The notes under the pieces: generated by a model
Told to the model about the DNA's origin: nothing
Databases searched by the model: none
Seen by the model: the letters and a program-made list of their open reading frames with translations, nothing else
Assembly: GCF_900110205.1 (NCBI RefSeq)
Contig: NZ_FOCV01000009.1
Location: 62,001 to 126,000 of the forward strand
Length of the DNA: 64,000 bases
Direction: 5' to 3'
From: Rhizobium tibeticum
GTDB taxonomy: Bacteria > Pseudomonadota > Alphaproteobacteria > Rhizobiales > Rhizobiaceae
Shown: positions 1-8,242 of the stretch, in pieces
Layout: each line of letters starts with the position of its first letter
Numbering within the stretch: position 1 is the first letter of the stretch
Translations under genes and position numbers: made by a program

Positions 1-562
1 CCTCTTCCAATTCCAGAGCTCCGGGAAAACCCGGAGGACAAAGGGCAACCAATCACTCGCATAGGAACCAGCCGGTGGAGACCCCGGAACCTTAGCAAGC
101 GCTTGGATCGCGCGAATGATGAATCAACGCCGCTTAAGCGACATGGATCCGGCTTTGTCTGCCATGGATTGGAGGGAGAATCCCAACCGCACTTCCGGCA
201 ATGAAGGTGTGCCTCTTCAGTAACCCCCGCTGATGGAAAGCAGGGAGAGAACAAAAAGGCCCGCACCGTCGTTGCTTCAGGCGTCCTCGCATTTTCCGGT
301 TGGCCGGAATAGCGACTGGAGGGGTTAATTCCAGGTACCTTACCGATTTCCTCACCAATTCGAGGGTTCGGCGGACACCCATGGGCACGTGCGACTTTGG
401 GCTGAAGACGAGATAGGAATATTCGCCGTCATAATCAAGCGGTTTTTTCGCATCTCCCGGCAGAAAATATTTGAACAATACACCGCAATTTGTTCAACGT
501 GGTGAAACGGCAGGCAAGCGATTGATTTGACTCCCGGTTCGACGCGCTCGGAGACAACAGCC
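1..562. other. Gene-poor left edge
   Basis: No convincing gene is seen before the LysR gene at 563. A 114-codon minus-strand frame (134-478) has no Shine-Dalgarno and turns low-complexity after about 50 codons. Its first part vaguely resembles the C-terminal end of a LysR protein, so it may be a remnant. A perfect 7-bp hairpin (CTCCGGG, AAAA loop, CCCGGAG) lies at 19-36 without a T-run. The promoter of the 563 gene should lie in about 480-550. Confidence 0.4.
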
Positions 563-1456
563 ATGGACACCCTCACCCGCATCCGCGCCTTCATCGATGT
601 CGTTGAAGCAGAAGGCTTTTCGGCCGCGGCGCGGCGCACCGGCCGTTCCAAGGCGCTGCTGTCCAAATATGTGCGTGAATTGGAGGACGAACTCGGCGCC
701 TTGCTGTTGAACCGCACGACCCGCCAGTTCTCTATGACCGAAGCCGGGCACACCTACTATCGTACCGCTTCCGACATCCTCAAAGAAATCGACAACCTTG
801 CCGATCTCGTGCGCGAGAACAACGCGCAGCTGAAGGGCCGGCTGAAAGTCTCGGTGCCGCGCACCTTCGTCGATGCCGATGTCGGGCAGTCGTTGATCGA
901 TTTCGCCAAGGAAAACCCCGATCTCGCCCTCGATATCGCGGCCGACGACAGGTTCGTCGATCTCATCGAGGAAGGCTTCGACGTCGCGATCCGCGTGACC
1001 AAGCTCGAGGACTCCGGCATGATCGCCCGCAAGATTTCGGATTTCCGCGTCCATCTTTGCGCAACGCCCGACTTCGTCGAACGCCATCCCGAGCTCGCCC
1101 ACCCGTCTGACCTCGCCAACGTCCCCTTCATCATCGACACCAACGCGCGCAGCCAGGGCAGCATCCGTTTCTACAATCCGGACAATAGTTCCTTCGCGGT
1201 TGCCGTCACCGGACCCATGGAAGTCAACAGCCCCCATGCGACGCTGCGCGCCGCCCTTGCCGGCATCGGCGTTGCGTTGATCCCCGATTTCATCGCCCGC
1301 AAGCCGATCGAAGACGGCGAGCTGGTGACGCTCTTCAACGACTACATTCCGACCGATCGCGGCATCTATGCCGTCTACCCGCACCGCCGTTATCTGCCGG
1401 CCAAGGTGCGAATCTTCGTCGACTATCTTCACAATTGGTTCAGGAAGCACCCCTGA
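563..1456 (+). CDS. LysR-family transcriptional regulator
   Basis: A 297-residue DNA-binding regulator of normal LysR length. The N-terminal winged helix-turn-helix (about residues 1-60, with FSAAARRTGRSKALLSKYVR as the HTH) is followed by a substrate-binding domain from about residue 88 to the end. The start at 563 is chosen because GGAGA lies 8 bases upstream; an in-frame TTG at 527 has no such site. The DUF1007 and permease genes begin 88 bases downstream on the same strand, so it may regulate metal handling. LysR genes more often regulate a divergent neighbour, and none is seen here, so the target is inferred. Confidence 0.88.
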   Translation: MDTLTRIRAFIDVVEAEGFSAAARRTGRSKALLSKYVRELEDELGALLLNRTTRQFSMTEAGHTYYRTASDILKEIDNLADLVRENNAQLKGRLKVSVPRTFVDADVGQSLIDFAKENPDLALDIAADDRFVDLIEEGFDVAIRVTKLEDSGMIARKISDFRVHLCATPDFVERHPELAHPSDLANVPFIIDTNARSQGSIRFYNPDNSSFAVAVTGPMEVNSPHATLRAALAGIGVALIPDFIARKPIEDGELVTLFNDYIPTDRGIYAVYPHRRYLPAKVRIFVDYLHNWFRKHP

Positions 1457-1544
1457 CCACCTTGTCGACGCAGCCGGTCCCAATTCCGTCCCATTTACTG
1501 GCAAGGACTCAGATGAACAATGGGATCCCGCAGTAAGAGCACGC

Positions 1545-2186
1545 ATGAAGAAATCGACATTCCTGATGGCGTCGCTGCTGTCGCTCCTGCCAGCCGCCGC
1601 CCTTGCGCACCCGCACGTGTTCGTCGAGGCACGGTTGGAGGTCGTCGCCGACGATGACGGCAATGTTGCCGAACTGCGCAACGTCTGGCGTTTCGACGAG
1701 GTCTTCTCTTCATCCGTCGTGTTGGATTTCGACAAGAACACCGACCTGAAGCTCGATCCGAACGAGCTGGCCGAGGTCGGTAAGACGGTGCGGGATTCGC
1801 TGGTCGACTATGACTACTACATGAACCTCACGATGAACGGTAAGAACATCAAGGTCGAGAAGCCCGATCTGATCCATGTGGACTACAAGCAGGGCCAGCT
1901 CCTGATGTTCTTCGCGGTCAAGCCGGCGGAAAAAATGCCGCTCAAGGGCCGCCTGACTTTCGGCGTCTACGACCCGACGCTCTACACGTCGATCGACTTT
2001 CCGAGCGATAACGAGCTGGTCCTGGTCGGAGACAGCTTCAAAAGCTGCAAACACCAGGTCGTCCGCCCCGATGCGGACCAGGTGATCGCCGAGAACAAGC
2101 AGTCCTTGACCGACGCCTTCTTCAGCGACCCGACGGGGACGAACATGTCGAAGCTTTTTGCGACGCGGCTGGATGTGACATGCTGA
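1545..2186 (+). CDS. DUF1007 family periplasmic protein
   Basis: A 213-residue exported protein. Residues 1-21 form a signal peptide ending in AALA, and the predicted mature protein starts with HPHVF, the conserved opening of DUF1007 proteins. The two histidines are plausible metal ligands. It also has cysteines near the C-terminus (SCKH, and a final Cys). In this family the gene is typically paired with a nickel/cobalt-type permease, as here, where the stop overlaps the next start by 7 bases (2180-2186). The likely role is a periplasmic partner of the metal permease. The metal is not determined by sequence. Confidence 0.8.
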   Translation: MKKSTFLMASLLSLLPAAALAHPHVFVEARLEVVADDDGNVAELRNVWRFDEVFSSSVVLDFDKNTDLKLDPNELAEVGKTVRDSLVDYDYYMNLTMNGKNIKVEKPDLIHVDYKQGQLLMFFAVKPAEKMPLKGRLTFGVYDPTLYTSIDFPSDNELVLVGDSFKSCKHQVVRPDADQVIAENKQSLTDAFFSDPTGTNMSKLFATRLDVTC

Positions 2187-3259
2187 GGCACCGGCTTCGA
2201 CCGCTTGCCCTGGGTGTAGCGCTCGCGCTCATCGCGGGCATAGCGGTCGCGCATGCGCAATCGCCGCTCGGCATCGGCACGTCGGAGCCAAGCTTCCAGC
2301 CGACCGGCGGTCCGCTCGCGCCCATTCTCCTTTACGTCAATGCGCAACAGCAAGCCTTCTACCGCGCGCTGACCGGCGCGCTCAAAGCCATGCGGGATGA
2401 CACCTGGCATCTCTGGACACTGATTGGCCTCTCCTTCGCCTATGGCGTCTTCCATGCCGCCGGTCCCGGACACGGCAAGGCTGTCATTTCCTCCTACATG
2501 ATCGCGAACGAAATCGAGTTGAAACGCGGCGTGTCGATCTCCTTCGTGTCCGCCTTCTTACAAGGGCTCGTGGCGATCACGCTCGTCGGCGGGGCATGGT
2601 TGGTGTTGCGCGGCACCGGCATTACCCTGACCGCAGCGACACAGGCGATGGAGATCGCGAGCTTCATCATGGTCGTCCTCTTCGGTTGCTGGCTGCTGTT
2701 TCGCAAGCTGCGCGCGATCGTCGCCGGCATGCCGCGCCGCGAAGTCATGGCAACGTCCTCCGGACCCGTCAGCATGATGTTGGACTGGAGGGACAACGAG
2801 GCACAGAAGCAGGGGGCAAGCTACGCCTTGGGCGAGGCGCAAGCGCTCAAAACCGGGCACAAGTTCATTGCGGGCATGGCCTGCGAGACCTGCGGGCAAT
2901 CGCACATGCCCGACCCGTCCCTGCTCGGCGCGGAGAACTTTAATATCCGGGAAGCCTGGTCGGCCATCATCGCGGTCGGCCTGCGTCCCTGCTCCGGCGC
3001 GCTGCTGGTCATGACCTTCTCGCTGCTGAACGGCCTCTATCTCGGCGGCGTGCTGTCGGTGATCGCCATGTCGTTTGGCACCGCCATAACAGTCGCGATC
3101 CTGGCGACGCTTGCCGTCACCGCCAAAAGCACCGCGATGCGGTTTGCCGGCCGCGGCTCTGCCGCTTCGATCTGGATCGGGAATGCGATCGAAATTCTCG
3201 GCGCGCTGCTCGTGATTGCCATGGGCGCGCTGCTGCTCGGCGCCTCGCTGCAGGGTTAG
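2180..3259 (+). CDS. Nickel/cobalt-type (NiCoT/RcnA-like) membrane transporter
   Basis: A 359-residue polytopic inner-membrane protein with an N-terminal hydrophobic signal or anchor. The hallmark HAAGPGHGKAV (residues 92-102) is the histidine-rich motif of this permease class, and a second conserved segment GLRPCSGALL lies in the C-terminal half. A hydrophilic loop carries CETCGQSH (Cys235, Cys238, His242), a possible metal-binding site. The start overlaps the end of the DUF1007 gene, implying translational coupling. The pair probably moves Ni, Co or a related divalent metal; direction and substrate are unproven. Confidence 0.8.
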   Translation: MLRHRLRPLALGVALALIAGIAVAHAQSPLGIGTSEPSFQPTGGPLAPILLYVNAQQQAFYRALTGALKAMRDDTWHLWTLIGLSFAYGVFHAAGPGHGKAVISSYMIANEIELKRGVSISFVSAFLQGLVAITLVGGAWLVLRGTGITLTAATQAMEIASFIMVVLFGCWLLFRKLRAIVAGMPRREVMATSSGPVSMMLDWRDNEAQKQGASYALGEAQALKTGHKFIAGMACETCGQSHMPDPSLLGAENFNIREAWSAIIAVGLRPCSGALLVMTFSLLNGLYLGGVLSVIAMSFGTAITVAILATLAVTAKSTAMRFAGRGSAASIWIGNAIEILGALLVIAMGALLLGASLQG

Positions 3260-3266
3260 GGAAGCG

Positions 3267-3482
3267 TTACTTGCCGCGGCCGCGCTGGTATCGCGCCCTT
3301 AGCCAGAAGACGACAAAGAAAGCAAAAACCAGGCAGGCGCCGACGGCAGCCGCCAGATAAGGCGAGTAGCTGCCGAGTTTGAGAACGATGGTCGGCATGA
3401 AATAGAGCACGAGGCCTGCCGCCACGAGGATGACGGCCGCGGCAATCGCCTGCGACCGGCTTTCCGATTTCGGATCCGTCAT
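3267..3482 (-). CDS. Small two-helix membrane protein
   Basis: A 71-residue protein with a charged N-terminus, two hydrophobic segments (about residues 11-30 and 41-60) and a basic C-terminal tail (RARYQRGRGK). Its start codon overlaps the stop of the upstream acetyltransferase gene in an ATGA arrangement (3479-3482), so it is probably translated as the second gene of that pair. No family was recognised. It converges on the metal permease gene, ending 8 bases away. Confidence 0.6.
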   Translation of the reverse strand: MTDPKSESRSQAIAAAVILVAAGLVLYFMPTIVLKLGSYSPYLAAAVGACLVFAFFVVFWLRARYQRGRGK

Positions 3483-4171
3483 ACCGCCTGCTCCTTGCTG
3501 ATCCCGGCGCGGATATCCTCCAGTCGGCGCTTCTGTTTGCCGTCCGAATCGAAATTGTCAGGCGACAGCCAGGCCTCGAACGCGGCGTTCAAGACGGGCC
3601 ACTCGGAATCGATCATCGAAAACCACGCGGTATCGCGGTTGCGGCCCTTGGAGATCATATGCTGTCGGAACACGCCTTCGAAGGTGAAGCCGTAGCGGGC
3701 CGCGGTCGTTTTGCTTGCCTCGTTCAGATTGTCGCATTTCCACTCGTAGCGCCGGTAGCCGAGCGCCTCGAAGATATGCTTGGCCATGAGGTAATGGACT
3801 TCCGTGGAGAGCGGCGAGCGCTTCATGTCGGGACCGTGCGCAACGCCGCCGACCTCGATTACGCCATTGGCCGGATCTGCCCGCATGTAGTTCGCCATGC
3901 CGACGATCTTGCCGGAGCTGTTGTCACGGAAGATGTGCGTCAGCCAGCCCGATTTTGCGACCGAATGAAGCCAGTTGGCGAAATCCTCCATGCCGGTGAA
4001 GTCGGGCTGGGCGAAATAGCGCAGAAGCGGGTTGATAGGCATGCCACCCAGTCCATCCCACAAGGCCTGCAGATGCTGCTCGCGGACATAGGGTTCAACG
4101 GTGACGAAACGGCCCTTGAGGGTTACCGGCCGTGGTGCCGGGCAACCCTTGAAATTCGATAGATCGCGCAT
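3479..4171 (-). CDS. GNAT-family N-acetyltransferase (RimJ/RimL-like)
   Basis: A 230-residue protein with the GNAT fold of the RimJ/RimL type, which transfers acetyl from acetyl-CoA to an amine. Seen: an N-terminal block (VTLKGRFVTVEPY), a central strand region with GKIVGMANYMR, and the C-terminal WKCDNLNEASKTTAARYGFTFEG, typical of this group, where the Asn and Ala/Tyr/Gly positions contact CoA. The start at 4171 is preferred because GGAGG sits 6 bases upstream; an upstream ATG at 4195 lacks one. It overlaps the small membrane protein gene by 4 bases. The substrate is unknown. Confidence 0.85.
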   Translation of the reverse strand: MRDLSNFKGCPAPRPVTLKGRFVTVEPYVREQHLQALWDGLGGMPINPLLRYFAQPDFTGMEDFANWLHSVAKSGWLTHIFRDNSSGKIVGMANYMRADPANGVIEVGGVAHGPDMKRSPLSTEVHYLMAKHIFEALGYRRYEWKCDNLNEASKTTAARYGFTFEGVFRQHMISKGRNRDTAWFSMIDSEWPVLNAAFEAWLSPDNFDSDGKQKRRLEDIRAGISKEQAV

Positions 4172-4242
4172 GCGCTCCTCCAGATAAGGAGCCATGGCTT
4201 AGGCCAGCCGCCCGGGAAAGGCAACTGGCCGGAGGATGCCCT

Positions 4243-4953
4243 TTACAAACTGACCTTGGCGGAGGAAACCGTCGCCTCGATGTGATCGACCAGCGCATCG
4301 GGAAGGCCGAGGCGGCCGGCCAGCAGATCGAGGTAGCCGCGCTCGGCGCGCGAATCCGGCTCGATGGTCAGGCGCGAGGCGGTGTAGAGTTCCACCCGCT
4401 GCTCCTCGGTGACTGCGGCTGCGACCAGCGCATCGATATCCGTCGGCTGCGACAGCTCCCGTTCGATGAAGGCGGCTGCCTCGCCGCTCACATCGGCGGC
4501 CCTGACCTTGTCGAGAATGAGCGCGCGTTCGCCATCATCGACGTGGCCATCTGCCTTCGCCGCCGCGATCATGGCGCGGACTAGAACGAGCACGAATTCG
4601 TTGCTCTGAGCGGGCGAAGCGGCGCCGAACCCGGACTCGGCGGGCGGTGGCAGCACGGCCGTCTTCGGCGGCGGCGCGTCGGACGGCGTCGCCGGCGCCT
4701 GCCCCGCCTGGTAATTCCTGTAGGCCTGATAGCCGAGGCCGGCGATTGCGGCGAGACCGCCGATGGTCAGTGCATTGCCGGCAATGCTGCGGCCGGTCTT
4801 GGTTCCCAGAAGCGCGGTTGCGAGCGCGCCGGCTTTCCACGGATTGTCCTTGGCCATCTGGACCGCGTCACCCGCCCGGTCCCGGACAGAACCGCCGACA
4901 CCCGGCACCTGCGAACCCAAGAACTGCTCAAGAAGCTTCTTCGCGTCGAACAT
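4243..4953 (-). CDS. DUF533 / TerB-like protein
   Basis: A 236-residue protein of the DUF533 family. The N-terminus is amphipathic (MFDAKKLLEQFLGS), followed by a glycine-rich hydrophobic stretch (about residues 38-78) that could insert in the membrane, then a Pro/Ala linker. The C-terminal half (about 115-236) is a helical TerB-like domain with the AAAKADGHVDDGER motif typical of this fold. TerB-like domains occur in tellurite-resistance and stress contexts, but function here is unknown. It is transcribed alone on the minus strand. Confidence 0.8.
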   Translation of the reverse strand: MFDAKKLLEQFLGSQVPGVGGSVRDRAGDAVQMAKDNPWKAGALATALLGTKTGRSIAGNALTIGGLAAIAGLGYQAYRNYQAGQAPATPSDAPPPKTAVLPPPAESGFGAASPAQSNEFVLVLVRAMIAAAKADGHVDDGERALILDKVRAADVSGEAAAFIERELSQPTDIDALVAAAVTEEQRVELYTASRLTIEPDSRAERGYLDLLAGRLGLPDALVDHIEATVSSAKVSL

Positions 4954-5062
4954 TCCTCATCATCTCCCTGTCTAGAGGCCAGATGGGAGATAGGTATTGG
5001 CGACGGAAATACAAATCCAGGCGGGAAATCCACCTGCATCGAATGATGGGTCTGCCCCGAAA

Positions 5063-5701
5063 TCAACCCTTCAACGCTGCCGCTTCCGACGCGAGCTTGG
5101 TGATGCCGGCCCAATCGCCAGCGGCGATCAGTTCCTTCGGCGCAACCCAGGAGCCGCCAACGCAGATGACGTTCGGCAGCGACAGGTAGTCCATCGCATT
5201 CTTCAGCGAGATGCCGCCGGTCGGGCAGAAAACGGTGCCGGCGAACGGCGAGGACAGCGCCTTGAGATAGGCAGCGCCGCCGGCCTGCTCCGCCGGGAAG
5301 AACTTCAGCACCTGATAGCCTTCTTCGCGCAGCGCCATGACTTCGCTTGCGGTCGCAGCGCCCGGCAGCAGGGGAACGGACGAACTGCGCGCGGCATCGA
5401 GCAGTTCCTGCGTCGCGCCCGGGCTGACGATGAACCTCGAGCCGGCAGCGATCGCGGCGTCCCAATGAGCGGCATTGAGGATGGTTCCGGCACCGACCTC
5501 GGCGCCTTCGACCTCGTCGGCAACGGCGCGGACAGCATCGAGTGCGGCCGACGTGCGCATGGTAATCTCGATTGCCTTCAGACCACCTGCGACAAGAGCG
5601 CGTGCCAGCAAGACGGCAGACTTGACGTCATCGACGATCAGGACCGGGACAACTGGCTGGAGTGTCAGGATGGAAAGGAGCTTTTCTGTCTTCTCGCCCA
5701 T
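5063..5701 (-). CDS. eda: 2-dehydro-3-deoxy-6-phosphogluconate (KDPG) aldolase
   Basis: A 212-residue class I aldolase that cleaves KDPG to pyruvate and glyceraldehyde 3-phosphate, the last step of the Entner-Doudoroff pathway. The catalytic base Glu45 (AIEITMRT) and Schiff-base Lys133 (VLKFFPAE) fall at the same positions as in E. coli Eda, and the phosphate-binding CPTGGI loop is present. Length matches the family. It stands alone, divergent from the CYTH gene, with a 12-bp palindrome in the shared intergenic region. A closely related KDPGal aldolase function cannot be excluded from sequence. Confidence 0.93.
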   Translation of the reverse strand: MGEKTEKLLSILTLQPVVPVLIVDDVKSAVLLARALVAGGLKAIEITMRTSAALDAVRAVADEVEGAEVGAGTILNAAHWDAAIAAGSRFIVSPGATQELLDAARSSSVPLLPGAATASEVMALREEGYQVLKFFPAEQAGGAAYLKALSSPFAGTVFCPTGGISLKNAMDYLSLPNVICVGGSWVAPKELIAAGDWAGITKLASEAAALKG

Positions 5702-5793
5702 GGCCGCGTGATCCTTTTGAACCGATTGAATTCGGGACCCGAAATAACCCCAAGGGTAAGCTTTGTCGAGCCGAAACCGATCTTTGGAATAGA

Positions 5794-5805
5794 ATGGGTA
5801 CCCAT
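5794..5805. promoter_or_regulatory. Palindromic candidate operator upstream of eda
   Basis: The perfect 12-bp palindrome ATGGGTACCCAT lies 93 bases upstream of the eda start and 53 bases before the CYTH gene. This is a plausible operator for a sugar-acid repressor of the LacI or GntR class. The binding protein is not identified. Confidence 0.4.
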
Positions 5806-5857
5806 GGCGATAAAATTAGGCTAGCGTAATTAAATCGTCACACAAGGTTCACCGGAA

Positions 5858-6346
5858 ATGGCGAAAGAAATCGAGCGGAAGTTTCTGGTGCACAGCGATG
5901 CCTGGCGCTCTGGAGCCGAGACGAAATCCGTTTTAAAACAAGGCTATATCGCCTCGATGGATGATCGCTCCGTGCGCGTGCGGGTGCTCGACAGTATGAA
6001 GGCACGGCTGACGGTCAAGATCGGCCGCAGCACGATGACCCGCGAGGAATTCGAATACGATATCCCCGTCGCCGACGCCGAACAACTGCTCGATGACGCG
6101 ATCGGCATTATCATCGAGAAGACACGTTATCGCGTCCCCCACGGCGGTTTCGTCTGGGAGGTCGACGTGTTTGCCGGACAGCATCGTGGCTTGGTGATCG
6201 CCGAAGTGGAAATGCGCTCGGAGAGCGACAACCCGGCGCTGCCTTCATGGATCGGCCGCGAGGTGACAGGCGATTTCCGCTATTCAAACCAGGCGCTTGC
6301 CACTGAATACGAGCGCGACCGGCATGCCCTTTCGCATACGGCCTGA
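5858..6346 (+). CDS. CYTH-domain phosphatase (inorganic triphosphatase-like)
   Basis: A 162-residue stand-alone CYTH protein. The diagnostic ExExK signature is EIERK at residues 4-8. Alternating charged strands (VRVRVL, ARLTVKIGR, EFEYDI) line the tunnel that binds triphosphate and divalent metal. Family members hydrolyse inorganic triphosphate or related compounds in the cytosol. In many proteobacteria CYTH is fused to, or followed by, a CHAD domain that binds polyphosphate. Here a CHAD reading frame starts at 6324, overlapping this gene's end, but is broken. Confidence 0.85.
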   Translation: MAKEIERKFLVHSDAWRSGAETKSVLKQGYIASMDDRSVRVRVLDSMKARLTVKIGRSTMTREEFEYDIPVADAEQLLDDAIGIIIEKTRYRVPHGGFVWEVDVFAGQHRGLVIAEVEMRSESDNPALPSWIGREVTGDFRYSNQALATEYERDRHALSHTA

Positions 6347-7230
6347 CCCCAGTTTCACCGCGAGTTCAGGAAGGCCGCTGGCGGCCAGCTCTCTCATGCG
6401 ATCCACACGCTTAAAGAGAGGCCTGACGGCAAGCACGAGGCGATCCACGCCTTTCGCAAGAACCTGAAGCGCCTGCGCTCCCTTTACCGCCTCGTGGCCA
6501 GCGAAGTGCCGGAGTTTTGCGAGCGCGAGAACGCTCGGCTTCGTGATGTGGCAAAGTCCCCGTCGGCGATCCGAGACGCGACAGCGCTGATCGAGACCGT
6601 CGCCTACCTCAAGGAAAAAGCCCGCGACGCCAGAGAGGCAAAAGCACTGGCCGCATTGTCGCGGCACTGGAAAGCCGGCGCGACCACATGGCCGATGCCG
6701 AGGCGGATATCGACAGGAAGCTCACCGAAGCGCCGGGGGTGCTGAGGGACGCCATTGCAGCGGTGGAAGAGGTCCACTTCAACGGCGGCCCGCGTCGGAA
6801 TGCGCGGCTTGTCGCCGAGGGCTGGCGCAGGACAATGTTGAAGGCGAGGAAAGCCATCGAGCATTGCCAGGCCGAAGCCTCGGCGGAAACCTTTCACACA
6901 TTGCGCAAACGGGCACAGGACTCCCGGGCATACCAACGGCTGCTTCGACCGCTCTAGCCAACGGCGATGAAGGCGAAATACGAGGTGACGAGCAGCCTGA
7001 TCGATCTGCTCGGCCATATCCACGACCTCGACGTGCTCTGCGCACTGGTGGAGGCCGAGCCGCAACATTTTTCAAATGCCGACGACCTCGCACATCTGCT
7101 AGATGCGATCATCTTCCGCCAGCAGGAGGACCGACATGCGGCGTTGGAACGGGCAGAGGACGTCTTCGCCGATGATCCGCAAGAGGAAGCGGATCGGATC
7201 GAGTTGCTGTGGCGGGCTCAGGTGAGGTAA
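6324..7230 (+). pseudogene. CHAD-domain gene, broken by two frameshifts and a stop
   Basis: A CHAD protein of about 300 codons can be rebuilt across two frames. It opens with MPFRIRPDPSFTA, then shifts frame near 6362, where one G appears missing (GCGAGTTC for GCGGAGTTC). It continues as HAIHTLKERPDGKHEAIHAF with the family's conserved histidines, and shifts again near 6650 (one G missing in CTGGCCGC). An in-frame TAG at 6955-6957 replaces an expected Trp codon after LLRPL, and the frame then runs on to the natural end at 7230. CHAD domains bind polyphosphate. The upstream CYTH partner is intact. Confidence 0.8.
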
Positions 7231-7276
7231 AACGCCCCAATTGCGCAGAAGACCCGAAAGCTGTATTTGCAGCCGC

Positions 7277-8218
7277 ATGACAGACACGCTCACACAACCG
7301 ACGTCTGCGACGAGCCCCTTCCTCGTTGCGGCTCTCTACCATTTCGTTTCGGTGCCGCGCTTCGACAGCCTGCGCGAGCCGCTGCAGGCGCTTTGCGAAG
7401 AAAATGGCGTGAAGGGTACGCTGCTTCTGGCGCATGAGGGGATCAACGGTACGGTCGCCGGCCCGGATGCGGGCATTCAGATGGTGCTTGCCTATCTGCG
7501 TGCCCAGCCGGAATTTGCCGCGCTCGAGCACAAGGAAAGCCGCGCATCGAAGATGCCCTTCGTTCGCATGAAGGTGAAGCTCAAGAAAGAGATCGTCACC
7601 ATGGGCGTCGACAACATCGACCCCAACAAGGTGGTCGGCACCTATGTGGCACCGCAGGACTGGAATGCTCTGATCTCCGATCCGGACACGATCGTCATCG
7701 ATACGCGCAACGACTACGAGACGGCGATCGGTATCTTCCGTGGCGCTGTTGACCCGAAGACGAAGACCTTCCGCGAATTTCCGGACTGGGTGCGCGACAA
7801 TACCGGCCTGCACAACAAGCCCAAAATCGCCATGTATTGCACCGGCGGCATCCGCTGCGAGAAGGCAACCGCCTTCATGAAAGAGCAAGGTTTCGACGAG
7901 GTCTACCATCTCAAGGGCGGCATTCTGAAATATCTCGAGGAAATCCCGCGCGAAGAAAGCCTCTGGGACGGCGCCTGCTTCGTCTTCGACGAACGAGTGT
8001 CGGTCGAGCACGGCCTGAAGGAAGGCGAACATAAGCTCTGCCACGCCTGCCGCAATCCGATCATGGCCGAGGAGATCACCTCACCTTACTATGAGGAAGG
8101 CGTCTCCTGTAGCAACTGCTACCACACGCGCAGCGAAGACGACCGCCTGCGCTACCGCCAGCGGCAACACCAGATTGCGCTCGCCAAGAAGCGCGGGCAG
8201 AAGCACATCGGAAGCTAA
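7277..8218 (+). CDS. trhO: tRNA uridine(34) hydroxylase, rhodanese family
   Basis: A 313-residue TrhO (YceA) protein, which performs oxygen-dependent hydroxylation of wobble U34 in some tRNAs toward 5-hydroxyuridine derivatives. It has an N-terminal acylphosphatase-like domain (residues 14-110, with [10 protein letters not shown]), then a rhodanese domain with the active-site loop [11 protein letters not shown] (Cys188 and Cys194), and a C-terminal zinc-ribbon-like CHAC...CSNC segment. The ATG at 7277 is chosen because homologous sequence begins shortly after it. It is transcribed alone after the CHAD pseudogene. Confidence 0.92.
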   Translation: MTDTLTQPTSATSPFLVAALYHFVSVPRFDSLREPLQALCEENGVKGTLLLAHEGINGTVAGPDAGIQMVLAYLRAQPEFAALEHKESRASKMPFVRMKVKLKKEIVTMGVDNIDPNKVVGTYVAPQDWNALISDPDTIVIDTRNDYETAIGIFRGAVDPKTKTFREFPDWVRDNTGLHNKPKIAMYCTGGIRCEKATAFMKEQGFDEVYHLKGGILKYLEEIPREESLWDGACFVFDERVSVEHGLKEGEHKLCHACRNPIMAEEITSPYYEEGVSCSNCYHTRSEDDRLRYRQRQHQIALAKKRGQKHIGS

Positions 8219-8242
8219 AGCGCGACGTCGGCCGACCTGTTT

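Noticed and set aside
134..478. 114-codon minus-strand frame at the left edge
   Set aside because: No ribosome-binding site and no convincing family; not listed as a gene.
494..1741. Long minus-strand open frame opposite the LysR gene
   Set aside because: It is antisense to a clear LysR gene with good domains and ribosome-binding site, and it shows no protein family.
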